The notes below the pieces were generated by a model that ran no database searches, was not told where the DNA came from, and saw only the letters and a program-made list of their open reading frames with translations. Shown in pieces: positions 10,843-23,272 of a stretch of 64,000 nt of DNA (positions are counted from its first letter, which is position 1; every line of letters begins with the position of its first letter). Source of the DNA: Albifimbria verrucaria (lineage: Eukaryota > Ascomycota > Sordariomycetes > Hypocreales > Stachybotryaceae); the NCBI GenBank assembly GCA_020081605.1, contig JAHREC010000011.1, positions 1,302,001 to 1,366,000 of the forward strand. Reading direction: 5' to 3'. Made by a program: the position numbers and the translations under genes.

Positions 10843-13800
10843 TCAGAGCCTGTCCCTGTTGGCAAACTCAGCCTTAGCTGCGAGTGGAAGCTCAACCACA
10901 TTCTTATGGCCATCCATAGCTGTCAAGGAAAGCGTCGTCTGACAATCCTTATCGTGGCTATCAGCCTTAGCCTTAGCTGCAACTAAGATCTTAACCACAT
11001 GTTTATGGTCGTCCATAGCTGCCCAGGATAGCGGCGTCCGGCCATTCACATCCCGGCTATCAACCTCGGCCTTAGCTGCAAGTAGGATTTTAACAATACC
11101 TTCATAACCATTCATAGCTGCTAAGGATAGCGGTGTCTGGCCATCCTTATCTTGATTATCAACTTCAGCCTTAGCTGCAAGTAGAAAATTAACCATATCT
11201 TTATGGCCATACATAGCTGCTAGAGATAGCGGCGTCTGGCCATCGTTATCCTGGCTATCAACCTTAGCCTTAGCTGTAAGTAGGATCTTAACCACACTTT
11301 TATAGCCATACACGGCTGCCAAGGATAGCGGCGTCCGGCCATCATTATCTCGGCTATCAACCTCAGCCTTAGCTGCAAGTAAGTCCTTGACTATGCCTTT
11401 ATAGCCATTTCTAGCTGCCCAGCATAGCGGCGTTCGGCTAAACTCCTTATCCCGGCTATCAACCTTAGCCTTGGCTCTAAGCAGAAGCTCAACCACATCC
11501 TTATAGCCATTCATAGCTGCCCAGGATAGTGGCGTAGCATCAAACGACTCATCCCAGCTATCAACCTCAGCATTTGCTGCAAGTAGAAGCTCAACTACAT
11601 CCTTATGGCCATTCATAGCTGCCCAGGATAGTGCTGTCTGGCCATCCTTATCTCGGCTATCAACCTCAGCCTTAGCTGCAAGTAAGCCCTTGACTACGTC
11701 TTTATAGCCATTCCTAGCTGCCCAAGATAGTGGTGTCTGGCCATCCTTATCCCGGCTATCAACCTCAGCCTTAGCTATAAGCAGAAGCTTAACTATATCC
11801 TTATGGCCATTCATAGCTGCCCAGGATAGCGGCGTCTGGCCATATTCATCCCGGCTATCGACCTCAGCATTTGCTGCAAGTAAGCCCTTGACCACGTCTT
11901 TATAGCCATTCCCAGCTGCCCAGGATAGCGAGGTCTGACTATCCTTATCCCAGCCGTCAACCTCAGAGCTAGCTATAAGTAGAAGCTCAACTATATCCTC
12001 GTGGCCATTCCTAGCTGCCCAGGATAGCGGCGTCTGGCCATCTTCGTCCCAGCTTTCAACCTCAGCATTAGCTGCAAGTAGAATCTCAACCACATCCTTG
12101 TGGCCATTCATAGCTGCCCAGGATAGTGGTGTCCGGCCAGAGTGATCCCGGCTGTCTACTCTAAACCCTCTATTCAATAAGATGCATGCCGCTTCCCGAA
12201 TACCAAAATATGCTACTAAGTGCAATCCGTCCATGCCCAAGGACCTCTCACTATAACTTTTTCACTCGACCATCGTTTCACTGCTAGTAACACTTGGCCA
12301 GATGCCTCGGTACAGTTTCTTTCTGTGAGAAACCGGACATAATCCTCCCGAGGTGTAATCATAGCGTCCTTCGTATGATGTCCCCAGTTCTTTGAAGCAT
12401 ATTCATATAGAACATAAGTTTGTAGGCGCTCTTCAAAGTTAGCGTCCGTTTTAACAATGCCACCCTGGAAAACCGTATAAGAAAGGTAGGTAAGCATCTT
12501 CTGGGAAATAACCATCAGGGCGTCTGGAAACCATTTTTGCCAAGTCCCCTGGAAGAACTCTTGAGTTGTGTAGTGAACCAGCCGAATTATCCCGCTTTCT
12601 TCGTCATTTGTTACCAGCCCAGCACATACGGAGATAATAAGGTCTAGTCCTGGGATGTTGGTTGCGTCCAGTTCTTGGGTGTTGAGTTCAATAGCCAGAG
12701 CATGTCGAAGCTCCAGTACTGTTATGGGCCGTCTAGCACATGTGATCCAGCTCAAGACTTCATATGCAAGCTCCCTAAAGTCTGAGGCCTGCCCCGAATT
12801 CGCTCCATTGCGTCAGTATATGCATAATGGTATGCATCTGCTCCAGTGCTCAAGTTTTTAACGTGGTGTATAGCCTCTTCTGCGTCGTACAGCTTCGAAG
12901 GAGTCACAGTAGAGCTTTGCAAGAAGAAACCTTGGTATATATTAGTAATCAATATGTGATATGGAGGAGGGTTGCCTACATTCCGTCAACAGTCTTGACC
13001 ATTCTGGAAATGATATCCATCTGCAGTTCAGGGTTTTCGCTTACAAAGCTCGGAAGTTGTGGTAGAAGACTCTCAGTGTACCTAGCGACATCTTGATTCG
13101 TAGCACGAATCTCTACTGATATTACATTATTATACCTTTTGATACTCTCAGAGATCGTTGGGTTGTATCTCGAGGTTAGAAAGAGGTTCATGCCGGATAT
13201 TGATTGGAGGTTTTCCATCTCTGTAAGAAATTTTTCTCGACAACCGTCACTAGTCTGGCATTCATCTAGCGCATCAACAAAAAGAAATATGTGCGAGTAC
13301 AGCGAAGCCACCGATTGGAGGACCATTGATAGCTCCTCAATCGACGGTGCCGTTCTTTTCTTAACGTGGTGGTTATATAACTCTCGGACATCGTTTGGCA
13401 GTTCAGACGGAATCTGACTAAGTTGTTTCAGAAGAGTTGCAAGAAGACTGTTTACTTGCTGGTCGTGCGCTTCTCGAAAGTTGCAGTATATCCAGGCAAC
13501 AGCAACACATGTATGTTCGCGAGTCCTGTGAAGGACATCATCGATTATGATCGATGTGAGGATAGTTTTACCAGCTCCAGGCATCCCAGGGCAAAACAGG
13601 GTGGATCCTTTTGAGCTTGTCCAATTTTGATAGTCGTCAGACTCGAGAAGCCATTGCCCTGTTCCTGGATGGTGGCGGTTGAAATGATCACTTTGTTTCT
13701 TGCCATAATCGACTGGTGTGATCCAATCGAGTATTTTCCCATCTGCGTCGTTACGTTGCCTGGAACTAATATTTGCAACGTTGGCTGCAATTTGCTCAGT

Positions 13801-14852
13801 GACTTCATGTACTATTGGCTTCATCAGAACTGGTATTTTCACTACGTATTACCACTCCTGTTGCCTACCTCGACCGATAACGTCCAGAATCTTTTTTCGG
13901 CTTCAAGTTTGTTCGGAACAATTCGAAGCAGGAGCTGTTTTGCATATGCGGCTGCTACCATTGCTGCATATCCCTGCCATTCCTTATTCTTATGTGAGTC
14001 TGCATAATCGCAGATTCCACGCACAACCAGACAGGGAAAATGATTCATTAGTCCAGCAGCCTCCATCTCAAAACAAAGCACACCGTTCTCTGCTGCCAGC
14101 TTGTCCCTGAGCAACGCATCCTTCATCAAGTTATTTGCTGAAGCAAGTAAACCATAATGGATGACAATCTTGTCCTCATCGTCTCTGTCGCTGCGTTGCT
14201 TAACTCGTGAAGGGTCCGTGCCGCATTCTAGGCAGCCGTCGTTTCCACTTTCTTCCAAGTGAGAAAAGCCGCTTCGGAATAGGATATCGCTCTCAGGTCT
14301 GGAATATTTCTTTTGCAGTCTCCGGAACTTTGTGAGTGAATCATTGACCGCTATGTCGATGCCATGACCATTTATCTCGTGCTCCGCTTTAAGGCCACTG
14401 ACGGCTGTTCGAAGCACTTCTGGCGGTTGATTTATAAATTTTGTTGCCTGGAAAGCCTTCTCCTGAATCGTCTTTCCAAAGTCATATTGAAAGACACCGC
14501 CATATCCACCACCGCTCCTGCTCACAACAACGTCTCCTAGTCGAATATCGTTGCTCTCAGTTGGAGCACCACCACCAATACCAACCATCAGACCAATTCG
14601 AATCTGAGGGAAGCTGTGGAGCATGTTTTGAGCTACAATGGCTGCGGATGTTAGGCCATATTCGCCATCGGGTAGGACCGCAATGACAATATTGTGTCTG
14701 CCGATCCGGCCTAGGGTGTAGTCATTGTTGTCATGTGTAGATACCGAGTCCGGGCTCCCGTACTTTTCATCCAGGAATACTTGAGCAGCCACGTACTCGG
14801 TTGGCAAGGCGCATATCCAGCCAACACTGTACAGATTAGGATCGGTAGTCAT
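10843..14852 (-). CDS. PNP-NACHT-ankyrin STAND protein, frameshifts
   Basis: A single protein of about 1320 residues (about 1304 if the break near 13850 is a 50-nt intron). Residues 1-330 are a nucleoside-phosphorylase-like domain ([43 protein letters not shown]). A NACHT module follows (P-loop GMPGAGKT, Walker [10 protein letters not shown]) with a winged-helix part ([11 protein letters not shown]). Residues about 855-1320 hold 14 ankyrin repeats. A 49-nt intron (12931-12979) contains TGATTACTAATA. Breaks: near 13846-13850 (one missing base, or a GTAGGC...AAG intron), near 12905 (one extra or two missing bases), near 12780-12784 and near 12239-12243. Family knowledge: the PNP domain is the N-terminal effector of many fungal NLR-like proteins, and ankyrin repeats are the sensor. 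The start at 14852 (MTTDPNL) is preferred to 14876 because the family begins just before [12 protein letters not shown]. It is convergent with the HET gene, with 177 bp between stops. Confidence 0.85.
10860..12200 (-). repeat. Tandem ankyrin-coding repeat array (14 units of about 99 nt)
   Basis: The units encode [23 protein letters not shown] repeats of 33 residues. Units 7 and 8 carry two or three extra residues between repeats. Similarity is high at the DNA level too (the block ccaggatagcggcgtctgg recurs with few changes), which points to recent expansion or homogenisation. Confidence 0.85.
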
Positions 14853-16515
14853 TGTGTGTTTACCCTGCTCTCGCAACGCTATGGGATACGAGAACTACAC
14901 CGTTGCAGAGACTTCAGTATTGTCAAAGTATAGGGCTAGGTCAGTCATACTTCTGATTAGGTTTTCAGATGGAGATGCTGAGAGATGAGAAAGGTCAAGG
15001 TGAGAAACTAAATGCAGGAATTGGATGGATGAAGAGAATTGCAATCTTCCGGAGAGCTGGGGCATCAAATCAGGCTGGTGGGCAACGCCTAGGCAGATGA
15101 TCTGACTTGAAGTCATGTGATATGCGATGAAGCTGTGGGGCTTTCAGCTGCAGCTGGGCGCTTGTCTACGTCTGACATAGGCCTGTACAATTGCTCAAGC
15201 GGCTGACAGTTTGCTGTAGGCGCAAGCCGAACATAGTGATGCATCTGTTGAATGACACAGGGGCGCAGTTACATAACTGACATGGGCCTGATCCAAGCCA
15301 AATTGGGGGCTAGGTACCTTGTCTAGCTAGGAAACTGGCCCATAATAGAAGCCACAGCATTTTCCCTTTATATAATGGGCTGGATTATGGACATAGTTAG
15401 TTATCAACTGCTCAAAAGGCCTTTCCAAAATGACAAAATCTTGGTGGGCTCCATTACAAGGTGGTGAGTGCTACTTCGGTGAGAACCAAAGAAGGTGATC
15501 ACAAAAGAAAATGTGGAGAACTTCGGATTGATAGAGAAGACTCAGGCTACTCATCTAGTGACCATCTAGTTATTCAGGGAGATCTACGGTAAACCTATTA
15601 CCTGCCTTTATTTTCTCTTTGTCATTAAGACAAGCTGCTAAGATACATTAAGTAGAGCATAGTAGCAGGTCTATCCCTCTTAAATCCATCTCGTACGGCC
15701 ATTCTTAATTTAAAAAAAAAATAATAATAATAATAATAACTAAATTAAAAACCAGATAGCCTGCGAGAGCATAGTCGGGATTGAAGTGCATGCCCGTGGC
15801 GCCTAGGATAACTTTTTCCCCAGGATCTAGTCAATAACCCGGCCAGAAAGAACGCTAAAGTACAAGATAGGGTTTAGCTAAGAGCCATCATGAGATTTTC
15901 TTCGTGAACTAGTTCTTGAGTTACAGTTCCCATGGATACACGATCGAAATGTTCATAGTAAGAGTAATGCCGAAATACAAAATACAATACTCTTCGGAGT
16001 CATCAAAGGCAGTGCCATAATTGTTCGTGGCCTTACGCACTGTCGCTTGGACTTATGCAGGGGTGCGGATACGAGAAGTAGGCCGCAAAGTCAATAATTA
16101 CGTCGGGTAATCAGAGAAACAGATTAAATGGAACATATGGTATGATATTCGTCATTGTATATTAGATAAAAACTGGTTAGGGTCGTTTCTGTCCTCGAAA
16201 ACCCATGTTTGGTGCGGATAAGAGATTTTGTTCTGAGCTAATCAACCCTGCCAGCAAGCGTACACAAATTATGGACGTGTGAGTAATCAAGTCAACTTAG
16301 ATGGCGCCTGCCCTTATTAGTTTATGTGGCCTTGTCGAGATGTTGTTCAGCTATGCTGTACAGAGTTGTTATGCATAGATCAAGATTAAGAATAAGCTGA
16401 GGCAGGCTACAACTGAGCTGCGCCAAAATCAGATGTCTGTATTGATCAAAAGCGGTGGGTATACAAGGAAGTGATCCTTTTGCCTGGATAGAGGCCAAAT
16501 TCTAATAAAAATACA
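14853..16515. other. Gene-poor stretch with A/TAA microsatellite
   Basis: I see no supportable gene. An A10 run (15712-15721) is followed by a (TAA)n microsatellite to about 15739. Short ORFs have no recognisable content. Confidence 0.5.
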
Positions 16516-18063
16516 TTATACACCACCCGAAACCTTCGTAACAATGCCCATTTCTGCGTCTTTTGCTGATCGATCTCCAGAGATGCTACCCGTCGGGCTA
16601 TGGTACCCTGAGCGCATCGCATTTTCCGGTAGGCCTGGAGACTGCACCGGTGAAATGCGTCCGTCGGTGGTCTCCTTGTTATCGATCTGTTGAGACGTCA
16701 CAAGTACCTCCTGATGCTGCCAAATCTTGAGCGGCACATCTGTGTTGTTGGTGATTTGTTCTTGGCTCTCGGATGGACTGACATCAATCTCGTATGGATC
16801 CGCTGCCTTTCTCGTCCTTTCATCCCGACTTGTAAGGTTGCCGTATGCCGAACGGAATCGACTCCCACCAGTAGCCTCGCCGGTGCGAAGATTCGATGAC
16901 TTGCCGTATTTGGAAGAGTAAAAGGAGCCGATACCGAACACGCACTGTAGGAGCGTCCATGTAAGGGGTAGATTGGCGGTAATGATGGCTGTCGAGACTT
17001 CGCGGATGTACCAGTAAATCCATTCAGTGCCATATGGAGATCCGAGACTGTAGTATTTGCTGAGTGCCGCGGCGAGGATCTATCATTGGAGACAAATTAG
17101 TCTATGACTCCTGGTTGTCAATGTCATATATTTCTGACGTACTGTAAATGTTCCCAAGGCAAAGACAGCACACAATATTATCTTTCTTTTCAATGGAAGG
17201 CTTGACTGAATCAACAAGGGCATTGGGAGGAGAATAATCATGATATCGGAGGAGATGTTGAAGACGGCGTTGGTGATCATGTGGTTCGTCTCGGCAGAGC
17301 AGTTCACTACAGATTCAGTTAGTCAAGTTTAGTCCAGTGAGATGTGGCGGTATTCTTTCAACAGCGATGTCGCGAAGGCAACACTTACAATCTGGTGGTG
17401 GGACCTTCCAGTAATTGCTGAATGGTCGGCACCATGTGAACCACAAAATCTCCATAACAACGAAACTGAGAGCCACGTAGCCCGATACAATCTTGACCAT
17501 CCAGTTCTGTCTCAAACTCATCCTGTTTTTTATCAGCCATTGTTGACTTGTTGTAGTAGGCAAATTTCCTTACGTTAAACGAGAGTACATTATCAGCAAG
17601 CATGCTTTGACGGACCAGATGACAATCATCTGGAGATGCTCTGTGACCAAGACGAGTTTTGATCCATATTCTCGTAGCTTGATCTCATCAGGTGTCAGGA
17701 CGATATTGCTTGCTGGGTTGACTAGGTTCGTCGGCGTGAATGTCTGCATCCAAACAATGACTAGTAGGACAGTATGCACAATCTACAAGTTTGTTTGTGT
17801 CAGCACATTGGAATAATATCTTGAGGGATAGTAGCAGTAGTCTTACAATCGTAAAGCACATGAGCCAGTCGTCCACTTGAAGCCCACGAAAGGACTTGTA
17901 GAGGATTCTTCGGGACAACCTGTGAAGCACAAAAGGTCAGCCAACCATTCCGATGCATGCCCACCAACAATCAAACGCAAGAGCTTGAAACTTACAACCG
18001 AGCCACCACCACAATCACCGTCAGAGCGTACCACGCCCACATCTCTGTCACGAACGCCGACAT
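16516..18063 (-). CDS. Fungal rhodopsin-domain seven-helix membrane protein, six exons, intact
   Basis: 403 residues with no frame break. Exons: 18063-17996, 17919-17847, 17782-17574, 17522-17389, 17306-17143 and 17079-16516; phases are consistent across all five introns and the total is 1212 nt. The protein has the hallmark pattern of the fungal rhodopsin-like family (often annotated integral membrane or PTH11-related): RLLSRRILYK and VDDWLMCF at the start, WCRPFSNYWKVPP in the middle, then AVFNISSDIMIILLPMPLL, KYYSLGSPYGTEWIYWYIREV and TANLPLTWTLLQ. Seven hydrophobic helices are visible. A hydrophilic C-terminal tail of about 140 residues is rich in Ser, Glu and Lys. It acts in a membrane, but no ligand or pathway is known to me. 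It has no obvious functional link to its neighbours. Confidence 0.9.
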
Positions 18064-20799
18064 GATCGCTATTGTTCCAAGGCGGCGCCTTGAACCTTGG
18101 ATGGGAAGATGCTACCACCCCGACAGAACATCTACACAAAGGGTGGAGGCGTGGTTTATACGTGAGACAAAGATCGACTGACCCCAGGGTCCTGATCGAG
18201 GGATCCCTCCCTAAGGCATCCCATTCGTCATGCTAATCCCTAGCCTAGCCTGGCTGGGCTTTATCGTCAGACAAGCCACATTCCCAGAGGTCCGAAATAC
18301 CCAGTTAAACTTCCTGCGACCCACAGATTACATGCTAGAGTTTGCCAACGTTCCTGATCTATTGTCCCGTAGGCTGATAGCATGGAAGATATGGGCATGC
18401 TATCTTGCGCCACCGTACATTCCCACATGCGAGATGGGTTCGGGTCCAGTGCTTACCGATATCCTAGTCCATCAGTCATGAGCTCATCCAGACTCGTAAC
18501 GTCGCAGCCGGTTCTGCTCCCATTCGTCGTGGTCCTCGTGGTCCACACACACCTCCTCCTGGAGCTAGGCTCCTGTTAGGCTTGGTAGCGCGTGGTTTCC
18601 TTAGGTCTCTTTAGCTTCGGCGGGTCGCAAGCCATGGAAGCCAGCGAGTGGTACCAGCTCGTATGGGGAGAACTGGACCGGCGGGACCATAGTTATGGGG
18701 CTTTTGGGAGCAAAAAGGAGATGAGAGGCGACCGTTACTATAAACTGCTGTCTTAGTGCGCTGCTGCCGCTTCCGCGTCCCGTTATCGGTCCGTTGCTGT
18801 GGCCTGACTCGTCATTAGGGACGAATCCCCGGAGTAGGCGGGAGGGCTGAAGAGGGGATTAGTGAATACAGGAACCACCTTGAAAAAGGTGGGTGTTGAT
18901 GCCTCGATTGCACGTCATAATTGATTGTCTGCAAATCTTTCAGTTGGTGTTGACCAAGATCCCATGTATGTCCCAAGGTCCAGGATCATGTCCTTCTCGT
19001 GGCAAGTGCCGATATGCATGAACGACCCATGGCAACGGCACCAGTTACCCAAAGGGTCAAGAGCGTCGCCAATCACGTAGGCCGTTCCTTTTTCAGCAGC
19101 GATTCCCGAGCGGGTGGTGAGGCTGAATGCAGGGAGCGAGGTTGATTGAAAATTCTGAGCACGTTACGGATTACCTGTTCCGGCCACCGAAGCAGGGTCT
19201 GCTCCGCTCTATAGAATATTCTTCTGCACCCTGGACCCTATAGTCGGGTTTTTCAGCCATTGACTCAAGATAGATAAGCAGATCTGTCAACTGATCGGTC
19301 TATTGCTCCGTCCTCGGGCTCGGGATGGCACCATTCGCAAGTTACCCGAGCTCTAGGCAGGAGGGCCTGCTATATGCCAGTTCTATCTGAGACAGGACCC
19401 TCGGAGAACCACGGGACGATGTGTTCCAAATGATTCGAACAAGGTTTGCGTGGTGGTCTCGGCCTCGCTAGCTAATGCAGGACATGGGAGCCATCCTGGT
19501 TAATAAATCACCACGCAAGCCCAGGGTCCATGGAAGAGGCATCTAGGCAAGCCACGTTTTTCCCAAACACGAGCCTCGTTATCGTCCATAACCCGGCTTT
19601 CTGGAACGCCCCAACGGTGCATGATTGAATCGAGTTCGCCAATCTTGCGTGCCATTGCCTGCAACTGTGATCCGTTGCTGTTGATGGGATCTACTCCAGA
19701 AATGGATTAGCGATGCATACCAGGCATCATGGTATGGCTGCAAGCTTTCAGGGCCATTAATCTACGGCCATTTTACTCGTCGATATCGAGATTATGGCAA
19801 ACTGTGTGGGTTCGGTTTGTTCTTTAATTTATTATATCTTCGTTCTTATTCTTATTTTTATGTTATTTTTCTCCTTGTTTTGTTTTTCAATTTCCTATTT
19901 AGGTGTGCTTCGATGTCTTCTTCACATGACCTTCATGCTCAAGGTCAATGTAGCTGACTGTAAAACCCAAAATGAAGACATGATTCCAATCAAGAAGATG
20001 CGTTTACCATCCAAATTACTATTCTGTTACTTGAGAAAGGGGCATACTTGGTCGCATTAATACTGGTAATATGACTTGACTGTTTTAATTGAGGGTGCGA
20101 ATTCGGCTGTCGCTTGTCAGCAAGAGCCAGTAGTTCTTGGCCTGTGCCTGAGCGTCATCTAATCTTGCAATGGCACGATCTTGGCACTTCTGCCTAAGCC
20201 CCGGGCTACTGGTTCTCCGGAGCTAGAATTAGCCGTCTGTAGATTTTGCGAGAGCCTGCCCCATTGCTCGGGTAATAGGTTTGAGTGTGCCCGTATCTAA
20301 TCCGTTTGTCCGAGACCCGCCGTTGTCAGTTGGCAGCTACCCTAGAGCATTGAATTGCTGAGTACGATGTGATTTTTGCTACGCGTTGGTATATGTTGGT
20401 AACTGCTGAAGATGCAATCTTTTACATGCTGTACTGCATTTCTTGTTATTCAAATTGTTGATTTTTGTGACAATGGCCAAGTCAGTGGTGTAAATCGGCG
20501 GTGTAATTTCCAATATCTCACGACACTGCAATATCTTAACGAAATCATCACCGCGTCTCTTCCCGCGGCATGAAATCAAAAGAACAGTAAAAAATGGTCC
20601 ATTGTTACAAAATGAGCTTCTCTATATAAGTGCCGGCTCCTCCATCCCAGAATTGATGCAGAGGTGGATTTTGGCAGAATATATCTACGTCGACTATGGC
20701 TCGCTTGGACAATGGCTATTCTCGCCTGCAGGACGAGTGCATGGCCGGTCCACTCGCATATCCGCGCCAATACGCACCGCTTCTTTCATCCAATCATCC
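18064..20799. other. Long intergenic region (about 2.7 kb), no gene seen
   Basis: Contains only short ORFs without family features (for example 19794-20060, a hydrophobic chance ORF in T-rich sequence). It may hold old transposon debris, but I see no terminal repeats or open transposase. Confidence 0.4.
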
Positions 20800-20895
20800 G
20801 GCAAGATGGCCGAGTGGTCTAAGGCGCTGTGTTCAGGTCATCAAGGGACTATCGCAGTCTAGTAATAGGCGAGGGTTCGAATCCCTCTCTTGTCA
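20800..20895 (+). tRNA. tRNA-Leu(CAG) with a short intron
   Basis: The 7-bp acceptor stem pairs G20800 with C20894 (one G-U), with A20895 as discriminator. The D arm contains gccgagtggtctaaggc. The anticodon stem ctgtg/cgcag encloses loop bases TTCAGG, giving anticodon CAG. An intron of about 14 nt sits after position 37. The variable arm is long (type II, as in Leu and Ser) and the T arm is gagggTTCGAATccctc. A TTTTT run at 20899-20903 is a good Pol III terminator. Confidence 0.92.
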
Positions 20896-21361
20896 TTCTT
20901 TTTGCGTCTCACGTCTGGAGATCAATTGGCTTGCACCCATTTCCTCGCAGCAAGATGTGTCGTTAAATCATTGCTTTTTTTGCTCGTGGTGTTCCTGTCC
21001 GAAAATATGTGCACAGCAGTTGCTGCTCCCCTGGCATATTGCTGCAGGGCCCTGCCCCAATCTGTGGAGGCGACGCACCTCCATTCATCCCAACCCATCA
21101 ACGGTTCGAATTAAGCTTGTGAATGCGGGTTAACGTGTGGGGTAAACAGCTTGTCCCCTTGGCATCGCTGCTGGTTACCCTGATTCTCACGTCGGACGTC
21201 ATGGAGCTTCTCACGGAAGAAAGGACAGCGATGCGGGGATCGCGGGTGCTATTAGCACGAGGCCTGCGATCGGCAATTGCATAAAACCCTGAGGTTGCAG
21301 ATTGGCCAAGTTGGGAATCAAGCTTGACGTAGGCAGACTTTGCAACGCACAATTGTTCACC
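20896..21361. other. Intergenic region upstream of GH43 gene
   Basis: 466 bp between the tRNA and the galactanase-like gene; it presumably holds that gene's promoter. The short ORFs here overlap the tRNA or have no family content. I see no clear operator. Confidence 0.4.
20899..20903 (+). terminator. Pol III T-run terminator of tRNA-Leu
   Basis: Five consecutive T residues begin 4 nt after the discriminator base, as expected for RNA polymerase III termination. Confidence 0.75.
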
Positions 21362-23272
21362 ATGTTGTTTTCCAAACAGTTGTCCTCAATTCTGTTGCTG
21401 AGCGCCTCGGCTGTTCAGGCCAGGTGGGTTGTTCCCGGAGGCCGATGGAAGGACACCGATGGCAAGCTCGTCAATGCCCATGCTGGTGGCATCTTTTGGG
21501 ACAAGGCCACCAAGCTCTTCTGGTGGCATGGTGAATACAAGGTCCAAGGTCAAGAGGAGGGTGGTGGTGTATCAGTCTACAGCTCCAAGGACTTGGTCAC
21601 CTGGGAACACCATGGTCTTGCTCTGGGTTAGTGTTGTTGTACCCTTCGATGGGTTCACTATTCTAACCATGTTTTGCAGAATCGGTCGAGGGTCACCCTT
21701 ACATCGCGCCCAACATGATCATCCAGCGACCTAAGGTAGCTTACAGCGAAAAGGCCGGCAAATACCACGTACGATAGCCTCTAGAGTGCGATTGGTACAG
21801 ACTCACTAACTGCTGTGTTAGATGTGGTGGCACGCAGACAATTCCACCTACGGTCTGTTGCTCCAAGGCTTCGCCACATCAGACACTCCCCAAGGTCCAT
21901 ACGAGTTCGTCGATGTCTTTACCCCTCCCGGTAACTGGTCTCAGGACTTTGGCATGTTCACCGACTACAAGGACGGCAAGACATACGCCCTCTACTCGAC
22001 CGGAGACAGGAAGGAGGCTAGAGATAACTGGATCACTGCGTTCAATGATGAAATCAGTGACCTGGCTGAGCCTATCCACGTGTTTGAGGATGTTGACCTT
22101 GAGGCACCAACCATTATCCAAACGGAGAAGAGCTACTACACGCTGATGAGCCACAAGACCGGATACCGACCCAACAGTATGCAAATTCAGCATGAATCCT
22201 CTTGTACGTGCTAACGCTTAGCAGATGTTCTTGCTTACCGCTCCGATTCGCTGTCTGGACCTTGGTCTCAGCCTTGGATCATTTCACCCCTGAACACTCG
22301 TACCTTCAACTCCCAGTCCGGTCTGAGCTTGAGGATCGAGGGCAGCAAGCAAACCACATACCTCTACATGGGAGACCAGGTCAGTGGCTGTCAATGGCAA
22401 GTTTGGTAATAAATTCATGCTAACTATAATCTATAGTGGGACTCGAACTCGCTCTGGGAATCTCGTTACATCTGGCTGCCCATGATCATCGACGACGAGA
22501 AGAAGGATCTCCGTGTTGAGTGGCACGATGTTTACGATTTGAATGTGTAAGTTGAACATCGGCATCGTTATCCTCCCTACTAACGACCAAATAAGCGAGA
22601 CGGGTGAAGTCACACCGATTGAGGGCAAGACCTACACCGTCAAGGATGCCACCACCAGTGGCAAGGCTTTCAAGCAAGAAGCGGTTCGTGACTCGCGTTG
22701 ATCATGGTTGTTTGTTATACTGATAACCCAATTTTAGAACTTTGCGACTGAGGGCGTCATCCTGACTGGAATCTACGGCAATGACAGCACTGTGACCTTC
22801 CACAACATCGAGGGTACTGGCAAGCCGCAATGGGTCTCGTTCTACTACCAAAGTAAGTCTACATGTCTGGTTCATAGGCGATGCAGAAGGCTGACAAATG
22901 AATAGACGTCGATGACATGGGCTTTGGCGATTCACGTAAGTTACCCAGACATCTACATACTTATTGTTGCACTCTGTGTACTAACCAAGCATAGCCGGTG
23001 GCACTCCCGACCGTATTGGTGGAACTTGGCAGCTGCGTCGCATCAGCAGCGTTATCGTCAACGGCAAGACGGAGAAGGTTGAATCTCTGTACCAGCGCGA
23101 CACACACAAGGGCATAATCATGTCTACGCCACTCGAGCTAACCCTGGACAAGGGCTCAAACAACACGATCACCGTTGGTGGTCTTTTCAACGGCTGGGAT
23201 TACAAGGGTGCGGATTTGGACCGTATTGTGGTCTTCCCTCCTGAGCCAAAAGCATGCAACAAGACGGTGTAA
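21362..23272 (+). CDS. Secreted GH43 exo-beta-1,3-galactanase-like enzyme with CBM35-like domain, nine exons, intact
   Basis: 494 residues. Exons: 21362-21626, 21680-21768, 21822-22176, 22225-22379, 22437-22546, 22596-22683, 22738-22852, 22906-22935 and 22995-23272, all phase-consistent. A signal peptide (about residues 1-20, ending AVQA) is followed by a five-blade GH43 domain most like the GH43_24 exo-1,3-galactanases. Visible motifs are NAHAGGIFW, QRPKV, DLEAPTII (its Glu matches the acid of that group) and FNSQSGLSL (its Gln matches the unusual Gln of that group). From about residue 355 a jelly-roll domain resembles CBM35 (VSFYYQN, TITVGGLFNG, ADLDRIVVFPP). The role would be release of galactose or substituted galactose from 1,3-galactan side chains of arabinogalactan outside the cell. 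QRPKV has Gln where I recall Glu in characterised members, so activity should not be assumed. Confidence 0.85.

Noticed and set aside
10860..12200. Satellite or minisatellite DNA
   Set aside because: The repeats are in frame and encode clear ankyrin repeats in one long ORF.
13803..13855. Two separate genes (a free PNP protein and a free NACHT protein)
   Set aside because: The NACHT ORF has no ATG at its start (GTG only), the domains are commonly fused in fungi, and a one-base fix or a 50-nt intron joins them.
19794..20060. Hydrophobic ORF suggesting a small membrane protein
   Set aside because: The hydrophobicity comes from a T-rich stretch; nothing else supports a gene.
20696..21133. 145-codon ORF over the tRNA region
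   Set aside because: It runs through a well-folded tRNA-Leu gene and has no domain.
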